A stretch of DNA of 64,000 nucleotides from assembly GCA_028023455.1 (NCBI GenBank), contig JAQFVV010012423.1:5376269-5440268 (forward strand), read 5' to 3'. Source of the stretch: Epiperipatus broadwayi. Lineage: Eukaryota; Onychophora; Udeonychophora; Euonychophora; Peripatidae. The position numbers were made by a program, and so were the translations under genes. A model generated the notes under the pieces. It did not search any database. It saw only the letters and a list, made by a program, of their open reading frames with translations, and had not been told where the DNA came from. Shown piece by piece: positions 38,224 to 50,199 of this stretch. Positions within the stretch are counted from its first letter, which is position 1. Each line of letters opens with the position of its first letter.

Positions 38224-41200
38224 ATGATTTTCTTTATATACATTTTGTATGTATTTATTTTAAATTACATATTTCTAAGAAAAGTTTTTTTAAAAGATTG
38301 AAGTTATATCTTAATACAGTAAATAATAGTTCAAATTTTAAAATATGCATAGAATTTAAAAAAGTATAAATGCTTTAATTGGTATTACTTATTTTATATA
38401 TTTTACCTTATATGGTAATTATTAAGTAATTTTATTATATTCCCTTTTAAAACAAGGCATTGAAGATGAACATGTACAAAATATTTTGTATAAATCTAAA
38501 ATGTGTATTTTGCCTGAATTGATGATTAACTGTATTTTTATTGAATTTCTTATTTTTTATATTCTATTAATAAATTATTTATTTATTTTCAATATCTAAT
38601 TATTTGTATTTTTGTGTTCTTACTCAATTCAGTTAATCTTAAAATCTAGACCCAAAAATTATAAAATCTCAATTGCTTGTTTTAATGATGATGAACAAAA
38701 GTCTTTAGACCTCTAACAGGTTAACATTTTCTATTGTTTAACTGGGTTTTGTCAATATTCAAACATTGATTTCACTACAAAATCTTTTTTCCACTCTAAA
38801 ATTCAATAAAATGGACTTGATTTCTTAGAAATTTGAATTTTCATATGAAAGTCATTCTAAAAAAAATCATGTCCGAACTTTGCCAATGTTGAAAAAATAA
38901 TAATAAGCAAACAACATAAAAATTACATTTTCTCATTCAACAATGAGTAGGAAAATAGGCTAAGTGTGTGAATCCAAAATATCAATGAAATCATTTTAAA
39001 AATAAATGTATTTTTAAAACATGAATTAATGTTAACTTTCTCAGAAGTTGTCATTTTTTTTTGTTTTCCTTTGTTATAAATGTTCAACATTAAGTTTAAG
39101 AATACTTAATATAAAATAATAAATTTGACTTCAGTTGATAGATATGTTTGTTTACAAATGAAATAAATTCTAAATATTCATATTTTATTTCTGAAAATAT
39201 TGAAGAAATGAGATTGAAATCAAAACAAAAAGTTTCATATGTCATCAATACAAGATTATTTTCATATTCACAAATCAACAAAATCTCCATTATATGATAT
39301 TTGTTTGTAAAATAGACACAAATAAATGTTTATTTCTTAAATCCATTGGATTATGCTTTAAAAGTTTTAAAAATTTTAATATTTTTTACACTATTACAAT
39401 ATTTTCACATTTGCTATTACTTGATTACATAGCACATTTAGGGTAAATTTGCATTGTTCAAAAATATAATGTTTGGTTTTTAAATATTTCTGTTTAAATT
39501 AAATTACTAATAATTTATATCCTTGATTTGTGATAATTATTATACAAAAATAAGTGTGAATTGTAATAAAATCACAAATAATCACATTTTTTGGTTATTC
39601 AAACTATTTTTCCAAACAATGTAAAAATTAAAAGTCAGAAGATGTCAATAACATAAAAGGGACACTCATCAAAGTGCAGCTAAGATCTTTTTATTTTATT
39701 GAGTTTTCACTTTTCCAGCCTGCTATGGAATTTTTCTGAAATAAAATTTTACATAGAAATATATACAATAAAATGCATGTATTTAAAAATAAAGCTTGTG
39801 AAACTACTCAATAGGTGTAAAATAATTTTAAAAGCATTTTTTTTCAGTTAATCTCTGATAAATCTTAAAATTTTGCTTTTTTAGAATATGCCAAAATAAT
39901 TTAATACAGCATCACAAGACATAATCTTCTTACTATCTATAGTTTTCCTTGTTGTCACTTTAGTCAAATTTATTAACTTCTATTTTTAAAAATAAAATGT
40001 ATACAAATATAGTGTATAGATGGATTTTTTGATTTTAAATAATTATTATATAATTATTGTGTAAAAATAAACAAAAATATTTAATAAACTATATGAAAAA
40101 TCATATGTATGCTTATTCCAAAAATTTTCTAAGTGATTTTGCAAATGTTATGGAAACCAGATTATAAAGAACCAAAACTATCAAAGATGTGACAGAAGAA
40201 CTAAATACTTGGAAACTAGACTAAATACACTTTGATCTTCACTGAGTATGTAAAAAATATTGACAACTTTAGATTTTTTTTAAATTAATAAATTAATATA
40301 CATTATTCCATAGTTTGGGAATTAAAGAAAAACCTCTCACAAATATCACTATAGATAGCCATAAATAAGTGCTTTGAATTGTGAGAATTGAATGTCATGG
40401 TATCTGTTAGACTTCATAACTGTTCAGCTAGTAGTGCTATATGTAGATAAATCTAACACAGGTACTTTTGGTTATTTTGAGAATGATATATGCATAACCA
40501 CATGTAAATAGATAGAACAAAGACTAAAGAAAGCAGTATTGAAATATGATTTAACATTTTACAATATTACCTATTCTTTAAAAAAAATTCTCATATAAGT
40601 ATTCTTTTAGAATTATTAATTAAGATTTAAGTGACAATGGTTACAGAAAAAGTGTGGCTAGAATATAATAAAATGTTTTTTCACATCACAAGTATATGAA
40701 GAATATTTCTTAATGTGTGTAGAAAAATTAGACTTATTAATGTTGCTAAATAATTCATTCTAATAAGTTTAACTAGCAGAAGTGAAGAGGATACTCCTTA
40801 GATCACATATATTATTATTTTATTAGCTATCATTATATTTAATTTGGCTAGAATGACTTATAGTTTAGTATAGTCTAGCATTCAATTAACTTATCCATTC
40901 ACATTCTCTTTTTTTATTTATAGTTACAATATATGTAAATGAAGAACTCACAGTTTAGTAGTTTGTCTCACGGTCTAATTTTGATGTGATTTTTTTTCAA
41001 GTTTTAAGTAAATTTAAGATTTTTCAAATAGTGATCTCATAACCAACATAGAAAATCATATAAGGATTGCATAACTCTTATCTAGAAAGTAAACCAAAAA
41101 AAAAAAAAAAGGATAACTCATCAGAATCATTAATCCTTTCATGAATTTTAGTTTTGGATAATGAATAAATCAGAAAAGGCAATTGTAAATCCTCATAAAC

Positions 41201-41782
41201 TGAAACCTGACTATTGGCTTTTCCTTCATCATTTTTCTATAAATAAACATGCCAGAAGAGCTTTTACCCCACAGAAGGTTATTAAATGCTGTTTTACTTT
41301 TTATTTAGCATATATAAATATTATATTGTCTTTAAACATTTGATGTAAATCAAAAAGTTTTTGTTAAAGATTTCCATTAAGTTATCTATACAATACATAT
41401 ATATTTCAATTACAATATAAATAATAGAATAGTTATTACTTGAGAAATCATGGAGAAATAGTCTGATGTTCATCCTCTAAAAGACTCGAATTAAACTGGA
41501 ACCTTTAGCTTTTATGTTTATTCTATACCTATAAGGTAAAGCAATTACTGCAATGTTTAAGACCTCCTAGACCTTAATTTTAACTGAAGATTTTAAAAAT
41601 TGACTTTTACAATGTTTTGTACTAATGTTTTATCATATATATTTTTACTTAAAATGAGTGAAGATATTGTCGTTACTTTAAAATAATCTTTAAAGAAGGA
41701 GAAATAATTTTCAAATAAGACTTTTTAAATATGAAGTGTTAAATAACATTTTTTGTCATAAATGTTACTTCTTCATATATTA
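38224..41782. other. AT-rich region, no gene recognised
   Basis: The longest gap in the window without an assignable feature. Frames are short, low-complexity and without domains. No inverted repeat or tandem array was noticed. Confidence 0.5.
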
Positions 41783-41873
41783 GGGGCAAAAGGTCAGCAC
41801 AGCTGCCTTACAAGAAGTTGTCCTGGGTTAGCGGGTTCGCTTCCCTGCTGATGCTATGTTACATTAAAAAAAA
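41783..41873 (+). mobile_element. tRNA-derived SINE, plus strand
   Basis: GGTCAGCACAGCTGCCTTAC is followed by the B-box GGGTTCGCTTCCC (41832-41844), the family end GATGCTATGTTACATT and an A run. Same family as 11.0 and 33.7 kb. No TSD recognised. Confidence 0.75.
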
Positions 41874-42589
41874 GTTTGTTAAATTATTTGTTATGCTTTC
41901 ACTTTTTTTTCTTTTTTAGAATTGTTTATTAAACTGCCTTTATTATCATCTTATGTATGGTAACCAATTTTATCAGCATATCAGTGAAAGTCATTTTCAG
42001 AAAGTTTTTAAACAACAAATATTAGAAATTATGTCTTGAGATTACTTATTTATATATGAAATCTTAATTAATTCAGTTTTAACAATTATATAATCAGTGT
42101 ATTGACAAACCTCACAAGCACTAAGTCTATCAGTGTAGTGTCCTCTATTGTCAAATTACTTCACAAACATGAAAAAAATCTACTATTATTTCCCTAATTT
42201 TTATAAGATAATTAATCTGACAAATGATATTTATCAGAGCAAATGTTCATTTTTATTCAGGTGTTATCAAAATATCACTTAATGCAAATAATAATTTAAC
42301 TTCATATAAGTAAATATATATTATATATCTTAGACGATTGAGAAAGAAATCCAATCCAACACATATGCCAAAATTAAGCTCTAGCCACATCAGTGGTGCA
42401 TTTGATCATGACTGGATTTAGGTTTTTCAATACTTGATACCTTTTTAACATAAATCTAAATCTGATCTTCAAAGTTATAACCTAAACATTTGATGTTTGA
42501 AACTTTATAAAATAAACCCTTTCGGATCAAATCTATAATATAAACCAACTGTATCAATGTAAGTGTGTTTATATGTTGGACTATTTCCA
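41874..42589. other. AT-rich spacer, possibly the 5' part of the next LINE copy
   Basis: No reading frame that I can assign. The last 250 bases are less AT-rich and may belong to the following element. Confidence 0.4.
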
Positions 42590-44090
42590 TCATCTAATAC
42601 TAATGCAATCATCACAAAACTTCAAGCAAACAGCTGTATCCTGTCTTAATGATGCCTTTCCTTAAGAAAAATATGATCCCATCACTGCTTAATAATCTTC
42701 AACCTATCCCAGTGACTCCCATTTTAATTAAAACTAATCTAAGCCTATCATTCTTCACCATCTATCAAGTTTTCAATTTTCAAAAAAAATGTTGATCCAC
42801 CTCTGCTACAATTAAACTTTTTAAATTATTATCAATGATATCAGACATTCTAGAAAATCAAGAGCTATTGCAGTGCAACTTGATATGACTACAGTCTTTT
42901 ATTGAGTTCCTATTGACAAGCTCCTACAAATCCTTAAAGAATATAATGTATCTACTTTTATTTCCTACATATTAGAAAACCTAATCAATAACAGACAAAT
43001 CCACATTACATTAAATGGACAAACCTTCTCCAGTTTTTCTCCACATCACTCTATACCATAGCATTCCTCTTAAGCTCATTTCTTTTTTGACTTACTTTAA
43101 CTTATTATTATCAAACATCCAAAATAAACTACCAGGAATTTATAGCACTTTTATAAATCAAACCATTAATCACATAGCATATATGGATGAGTTAATCATC
43201 TTATTGTCATCAAAAAAATCTATGAACTGACATTCTAAACCATTATACTGAGAAGTACTATCTCAAATTCAACAAAAAAATCCTCTTCCTGGACCATTCT
43301 CTCAGGCAATAAAATAAACTTTCTTTTTACTGCCTTACTATATAAATTCTTAAGTTTTCCCATTTATCTTTCCACAAATTCCATATCTGAAATCCAAAGT
43401 AAACTCCTTACCTCTATAAAAAAATACAATTAACTCGATATCTAAAGCATATTTGTCTATACATGCAAAAGTATCTCTCATCAATATTTTGATCTTCTCA
43501 AAACCCTTATTATATGCTTCTCACCAAATATTATACATCCTTTATGAAAAAAATAAATTCATTATGGAGGAAATTGATCTAGAACAAGAAAATGGTACCA
43601 ATTAGTACCAAATCAATACAAAAGCATGCCAAACACAATGGGCTCTAAATGAGATTACCACATTTATTAATTCATACCCTCAAGTACTAAGCTTTAGATT
43701 GATTAATCCATCAGATACTCCACCACCAATCAAAAATCCTTTCATTAAATGATTAATCACATCCACAGCCAAATATACTGAACCAGATCAAAAATTAAAT
43801 ACTGAGATGCATATGTGATAATACATGAAGAACAGCTAATTAAACCACTACAATATAGACTTAAATTTACCAATAAACAGATAAACCAAACATTTAAATT
43901 TTGGTCTTTGGAACCCAAATAATTGGATGTTTTAATTAAAATCAATCTTGAGGCTCTTCCTATCAATGTCTTTGTAGCTTAACAAATGTTTTTTTTGCAA
44001 ATATGAATGCATTAAGTTCTCCATGTCACAAGAAAAAAAAAACTATAGAACACTTCCTTAATAATTGTTCAGCATTACAAACATTAACAT
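42590..44090 (+). pseudogene. Decayed second copy of the 15.2-17.9 kb LINE family
   Basis: Translated pieces match that LINE in order: MPFLKKNMIPS..NNLQPIPV (about 42650), RAIAVQLDM.TVF (about 42870), EYNVSTFISYILENLINNRQ (about 42940), MDELIIL near 43183 where the YIDD site should be, and CHKKKKTIEHFLNNCSALQ (about 44022) for the C-terminal zinc motif. The catalytic DD is degraded and many stops and frameshifts separate the pieces. The LINE 3' end beyond the zinc motif is cut off by the fold-back element that begins at 44091. Confidence 0.8.
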
Positions 44091-44658
44091 CACATGATCA
44101 CCATTTCTTATGCTTGCTTATAACTGTTATAAAAACAGACAAAACTCTCAATACATATTGCCACTCAGTGCAAGCCAGAGTAATCAATGGATTCCAGAAG
44201 GCTTGTACACAAAATCCCCATCTAGTACCTACTCATCCAGTACAAAAGGTGGCTGCTGGAGGGTTATATTGGATATTGGTGGTTATGGTTACTAAAGAAC
44301 CAAAGACACCAAAATGTATGGGTAGTGAACTGAGTTCAGACCTATATGACTATATAAGCTAATGAGCTTGGATTGAAAATATTATAGTGTTTTCAATTTA
44401 AAACTCATAGTTTTGTAGTTAAGTAGAGATAAAAGGTGGCTGTTAGAGGGTTGCATTGGATCCAAAATAATCTAGGTGCAGTACTCTCAGATCCAATTCT
44501 CCTCACTGACGAAGGCCACAAGCCAGAAACTAGTCTGGAGATATTGGATGAGTAGGCACTGGATGGGGATTTTGTGCACAAGCCTTCTGGCATCCATTGA
44601 TTACTCTGGCTTGCAGTGAGTGATAATACGTGTAGAGAGTTTTGCCTGTTTCAATAAC
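44091..44658. mobile_element. Fold-back family 1, most complete copy
   Basis: The left arm begins CACATGATCACCATTTCTTA and continues ACAGACAAAACTCTCA, CACTCAGTGCAAGCCAGAG and AATCAATGGATTCCAGAAGG. The right arm mirrors it and ends AGAGTTTTGCCTGTTTCAAT. The interior of about 280 bp holds AAAGGTGGCTG.T.GAGGGTT twice (near 44245 and 44432), so there is a second, inner repeat. Short frames across it are fortuitous. TAACAT lies beside both ends, but part of it could be arm sequence. Confidence 0.85.
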
Positions 44659-46005
44659 ATTACACACTGAAACATAATTTTAATTACTCGATCCCAAATC
44701 ACTTCTCCCGTTTATTTAATAAGCAGTATAAGTAGAAGGCTTTTCCCTGACATGTAAATAAGTACATTTATTCTTTTTACATTATAATTTACGACGTGTC
44801 ATTTTTGTTTTAATCCAACATCTCAGGAACTTCAATCACTTCTCCATAACAAAATTTCTAAAATAAATAATAGAGACCAAAGCATTCACTCCACTTGACA
44901 TCTTTTCAGCTACACAGAGTTTGATCAAGTTACCAACATAATTGAAATGGTTGGATCTTAAATTATTATCATTATATTATATATTAATTCATGTAAAATG
45001 TATTATATAATATAATTTAATTTTTTATTTGCAATAAAATATGCTTTAAAACTAAAATAATAACCCCCTACTGTTCTTAAGATTTAATGCAAAAAGTTAT
45101 TAACTTGCTAGCTAACTTAAATTTTTTGAAAATCCAAACATTGAATCTTCGTTTATAAATATTTTGTAAAACCAATATGGATTTTAATGGAATAAAAGTC
45201 TCATTAAAATATAAGATGTGGCTTTGAACTGAAAATGCTAGAATAAATTGTTAAAGCAGTAGTAAATTACAACTGGCAATGATGAATTAGTACCTTGTTC
45301 CTTAGTAACCTCAGCCCCTTCAATTAGAGAAGTTAATGTAAGTATATATAAATAAACTGAAAAATAATTAAATTAGCAGATATGTAAGAGAGGTAGGGGA
45401 GGAATATCATTAATCAATTTACACACACACACAAACAAAAAAAATCGATTTATTAACTACTTTTCAGTTTGACAAAAGACAAAATATAATAGGTTTTTAA
45501 AAATAATTCATTTTCAATACTCTTTTTTCTCTCCCTCTTTCATTTAACAGAAATAGAAATTTTAAAAAATTGAAAATATTTACGCATTGTAAAGATTTGA
45601 ATCAGCGTGCTTCTATTGCTACATATTCGCTATAATGATTACCCGTGAAGTGTGTTTTGAAAGACTAGATTATATTGACAACTTGATGAAACGAAAAATT
45701 GTTTTATTTTTTCACAAATGTAACAGAAAAAATGATTCCGTTCTGTTAACAAGGAAAATCAAATGAGCAAAGTAAACAGTGTAATAACTCGTAATTACAT
45801 TTTCTTTTCTTTTTTTTTAAAAAAAGGCAGTAATCTATTTATTGATAGACTCGACTAGAACTCAAGGTCCTTGAATCGCGTTCCAACTATATCAATTCTG
45901 GTTTCGGACTTATGAATTCAAACTGTTTGACTATTTAAAATAAGTGTCATTCCTCAACACCCTATTTTGGGATAAATAATTGCTAATTCCTCAACAAGCT
46001 TTGGG
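44659..46005. other. AT-rich region, no gene recognised
   Basis: A short CA microsatellite lies near 45421. GATTCAAGGACC on the minus strand near 45875, followed downstream by an A run, is weakly SINE-like. Nothing else recognised. Confidence 0.45.
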
Positions 46006-46559
46006 ATAAATGCTTAGCTAGAGAAGGCATTTAAAATATCTCTGTCAGTAACCCCCCCCCCCAAACTCCTGACCATGGTTTTGTGCTTTGGCACTCCTCA
46101 GAGAGATGCCAGGCTAGGTTCAGATACTAGATCTAAAAATACAAACCCAAAGCTAGCATTTATCTAAAAGTTATCTATTGAATGAAAAATCTGAAATTTT
46201 CAGACACCTACATGTCTTCAAACCCAGCTATCCAACTCAAATAGCTATATAAAGCTGAAGATCTATCAGCCCCATATAGCTATTTCAGTTGGATATCTGG
46301 GTTTGAAGACATGTAGGTGTCTGAAAGCTATTTGAGTTGGATAGCTGGGTTTGCAGATGTAGGTGTCTGAAAATTTCAGATTTTCCACTCAATAGATAAC
46401 TTTTAGATAAATGCTGGCTTTGGGTTGGTATTTTTAGATCTAGTGTCTGAACCTACCCTGGCACCTCTCTGAGGAGTGCCAGAGCATGAAACCATGGTCA
46501 GGGGTTGGGGGGGGGTTCCTGACAGATATTTTAAATGCTTTCTCTGGCTAAGCATTTAT
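46006..46559. mobile_element. Palindromic element, fold-back family 2
   Basis: The ends are ATAAATGCTTAGCTAGAGAA and TTCTCTGGCTAAGCATTTAT. The arms share AAATTTTCAGACACCTACAT and GTCTTCAAACCCAGC with each other and the corresponding blocks with the element at 29.7 kb. A short inner duplication (AGGTGTCTGAAA twice, near 46317 and 46363) enlarges the right arm. Poly-C/poly-G tracts occupy equal positions in the arms. Unlike its relative it lacks TTAA at these ends. Confidence 0.8.
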
Positions 46560-47690
46560 TAGCAAAAACAATTGGTTACTCAATACTCACTCATCTTACA
46601 GTAAAAAAATCATATAAAAAGCAAGGGATTATAATGGTTTTCTATGGGGGAAAAATTTAGCTTCGTTCTTGCGGATAAAAATTATAACATAAATTGTCAA
46701 CATTGTATTAACAAACAATTTAACCTAATATATATATAATAATTTTTTTAAAAAAAATCCTAATGTACAATATATGCATTGATGGGCAGTACTGTGCGTG
46801 TCTTAAGCAGGTATACACTTAAAATATATAAATATGTAAGACAATGCAACTTAAATCTAGGTAAAAAAAAGTTTAAAGTTCTTATTTTTTATAATCCATC
46901 CAGCATTCATCACCATACAGTATTTTAATTCATCAATTGCTCATTCTAAGAGTCTATCATTATCTTTTAAATGTTTTGATGATCTTAGTTTTTTTGGTGA
47001 AGATAAAAAAATTTAAAATAAATAGGTGACAAGCTTTTATTTTATTTTCATACAACATATTATAAAATCTCATTCATCAACTTAAAGCTTTTTAGATTTG
47101 ATAAAGCTCTCTAACTTGGAATCAAATTCTTTGAAAATACTGTCCATGGCTTCATGATAAGAAATCAATTCTTAAAGGTTTTTGATGTCCAGATTCTTCT
47201 TACAGGCTTGTTGATTTTGTTTTCTTTGTTGTCTTTTTTTTTTATCCAGTTTCTTTAATTGTTTGTTAGTTAAATCTTTCATGAATGATTGCAAATGATC
47301 TTCAATGTTATTAGCATCAATTTCTTATTGGTATCTTTATCCACAGTGTCCACAAAATGCTACATTAGTTATTAAAGTTATACATTTTGATGATTCTTTA
47401 ATCCACAAGTTAAAAAATGTGATGTTCAGTGGTATTAATTTCAATTAGGATTCTACTTGAAATGTATGTAACTGTAAACTTTTTTTAAAAAAATTTAATA
47501 TTGCTGATATGTTCTAACTATAAAATTTAATTTATAAAAGTAAATAAAATCTTTATGGTGTGGATGCTTATATAAATTGTCAGAAGGTATAAAATAAAAT
47601 AGCTCTTTGTAAAATGTAGTATGCATAATAATAAAGTTATGTAAATATGAAAATTAACTCAAGCATGCTAATTTTCAAAGAATATAAATT
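46560..47690. other. AT-rich region with a coding-like minus-strand stretch
   Basis: Between about 47380 and 47040 the minus strand gives lysine-rich coding-like pieces in shifting frames, such as DLTNKQLKKLDKKK and HEAMDSIFKEFDSKLES. I recognise no family. It may be a decayed exon or element ORF. Confidence 0.3.
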
Positions 47691-47998
47691 GGTAATAGTA
47701 TGAAAACTGAACCCTACCATCTGAAGGCACTGTTTTTTACAAAACGCACATCAATATATCATTTTAGCGGCTTTAACTTATGGCTGACAGTACAAGAGGT
47801 ATTTTTTGAGCTGTAACAAGCTGCCTGAGGGCAATGTATTCTACAGTTACATAAAAAAATACTATTCCCTTTGCATTGGGGCAGTATTCATCAAGTGAGC
47901 ACTCTTGAAATCTTGCTATGGTCTGATTTGATGGTGGTGTATTTGAAAGAGACAAAATTCTGCAAAAATTCATTGTCGGAATTTTTTTAGAAAGCGTA

Positions 47999-48400
47999 GT
48001 GGAATTAGTATTCCACATTAAGAATTGTCATGTCATCACACATGCTTCCCTATGCTTTAAAACTGCACACAACTTGAAAAGGTTCTTCTTTTCAGCAGAG
48101 TTTTTTCCGATTTCGCATGCAAATGCCCATTTACGCACGAATTCATGCGAGAACTATCAAATGTCATCTGCAAGTTATCTGAATTGGTTGAAGCTGAGTG
48201 AATTGCTGACCAGCCACACAAGTGGATGCACACTATTGTGTTTTCCCAGAAAGAGAAACTCCTGCAAGCATACCTATGTAGGTCTGTGTAAGGGAAATTG
48301 TTGGTTCGAAGGCTCCAAAATATCATTACGTACAGCTTTGAGGCTTCTCTGTTATTTTATTTGTAAGTTACTTTTGGCTGCTGTTTTTATGCCCCCATAA
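47999..48400 (+). pseudogene. Merlin transposase, N-terminal remnant
   Basis: The 133-codon frame contains, near its end, CKGNCWFEGSKISLRTALRL (about 48286-48345). This corresponds to the RKGtWFEGSkl.L...l.l block that follows the N-terminal zinc-binding region in Merlin/IS1016-type transposases. Cysteines upstream (CTLLCF..RNSCK) fit the second half of the zinc site. The first half is not clear, and the ISXO2-like DDE core, which should follow for some 150 residues, is absent. The start codon is uncertain because the upstream frame is decayed. Confidence 0.65.
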
Positions 48401-48669
48401 ATGGTGGTATTTTGTTGTTGTTGTTGTTTTTGTTTTAATTCACAACTTGTCCAAAGTTTCATTTCTTTTTGATTCAATAAATTATTTTATGGGGAAACTT
48501 GTTTTTGTTGTTCATATGATTCTAAAATAGGTAGGTAATATTTAATAAGTTTTATTATACCAAAAAAAAAAAAAAGAAGTGTTTAAGAGGTTATTCAAAA
48601 GGCCCCACCAAAAAAAATAATAATAATAAAGAACTGTGTGGTAACATAATTAAATACTCAAAAAGAAAA

Positions 48670-49560
48670 TCCAAAAAGAAGTCAATAATTAAAAATCAAA
48701 ACAAACCTTCCCTGCCACCCCACCTCCCCTGGATTAAAAAAAAGGTGTTCTTTAAAAAAGAACTTTTTATGTTTTTTGTTAAAATTAAAGGCCAAAAAAA
48801 TTAAGGAAGAACTTTTCGCTATCATATAAAGCTTTCTGTAGCGTAAAGATTTGAATAAAAAAAAAAAAGGCTCATAATAAATTAATAAAAAAAAAGACAA
48901 CAATTCAAAATCAAAACAACTCCTCTCACCTCCACCCTCTAAAAAGTCAAGTGTTGGTTTATTCAAAAGTACCGAATTGTTAAGTCTTTCAACAAATCAA
49001 AACAGTAACCAAAAAAAAAAAGAAGATAAGTTAAAAGCAAACAACCAAACCCCTCCCCTCTACCATCTAAAAACAATAAAGTGTTTGTTACCCTATTTTT
49101 GTGTAAACAAATCAACAGAACATTAATCAATAATTTAAAAGCAAACCAACACCCCTACACCATCTAAAAACAAAGTGTTTGTTTCTTAAAAAAACAAATC
49201 AAAAAAAAAGAAATGTGAAAAAAAAATTTGGTTTACCGTAAGTAATATTATGTAAAGAAACCTACGGACAGTTAGTTGTTAATTTACAAACAAACCACCA
49301 CCCCTAGACCATCTAAAAACAAAGTATTTGTTTATTAAAAAAAAAAATGAGTGAAATAAAAAAAAAACTTTGGTGGTTTACCATCGCCGACGAAAAAAAT
49401 TAAAAACCTGTTGAAAAAAAAAAACTTTTACCGTAATATTTATGTAATAAAAATAAACTTTAGTGTTTTACCATCACCAACAAAAAAATAAAAACCAGTT
49501 GGGAAAAAAAAAAATCTTTTATCGTAATATTATGTAAACAAACAGGTGGCCCATAAATCG
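48670..49560. repeat. Degenerate tandem array inside the smaller Merlin element
   Basis: Repeating units, irregular in spacing (about 110-180 bp), contain AAACAAACC, a C-rich CACCCCT, CCATCTAAAAA, AAAGTGTTTGTTT and poly-A runs. The last units also share TTTACCATC.CC. The order holds but lengths vary. The array sits where the transposase core should be and runs up to the right TIR. Confidence 0.65.
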
Positions 49561-49636
49561 GTATATTGATGTGAATTGGGTGAAAAGAGTCCCATCAGAT
49601 GGTAGGGCTCAGTATTCATACTATTACCTATACATT

Positions 49637-50199
49637 AAACAATGTCAAATAAAAATAACACAACTAGCTATGTGTGTATACAATATTTTGTGTGAAATAT
49701 GATATGGCAAATGCAATACCATTTGAATAAAGACCTGTGTAGCAGTCAAGGGTATTGGAATCATGTAGTGCACATTAAATGAACTGTGCATGCACGGCTT
49801 AGTGCAGAGAAATATACAAGATAGTACAGTAATAAAAAGATGCAAGAAACTTCTCTATTTTAACTGCAAGTTTGATTAAAGTTAAATCAAATAATAAGCT
49901 GCTGGGTGAAGTTATTAATATTTCTTCTAATTCATAATACATTTATATTTAGAATTTAAAAAATCTTATTGTTAAGTATAAACTTTTGATTTGTGTATTT
50001 ATTCACTAAAAATAAATTAATGTGTATTTAGCTGGCTAACTTCAGTCTTGTGTTGCACAGTCAACATTTCAAAGATCTGTGTAATAAATTTGTTTAATAT
50101 AGCCAACATTTCAAGAACATGAACATAGAATTAGTTTGGTGCAGTCAATAAATAATTAAACAAATCATAAAATGATTTCAGAAATTATACCCTGAGATT
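49637..50199. other. Possible 5' end of the large Gypsy element
   Basis: Less AT-rich than its surroundings, it precedes the gag-like region and could be LTR or leader. I could not match it to a 3' LTR beyond 63.1 kb. Confidence 0.3.

Larger units (their letters stand above)
47691..49628 (+). mobile_element. Merlin-type DNA transposon, internally deleted
   Basis: Terminal inverted repeats of about 65 bp start GGTAATAGTATGAA on both sides and share CCCTACCATCTGA and CACATCAATATA. The 8-bp flanks TATAAATT (47683-47690) and TATACATT (49629-49636) agree at 7 of 8 positions; 8-9 bp TSDs and GG ends are known for the Merlin superfamily. A transposase N-terminal fragment inside supports this. The catalytic part is gone, replaced by a degenerate tandem array. 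Confidence 0.8.

Noticed and set aside
43999-44362. 119-codon protein ending in the fold-back element
   Set aside because: It joins a LINE zinc-motif remnant to non-coding fold-back DNA and is not a gene.
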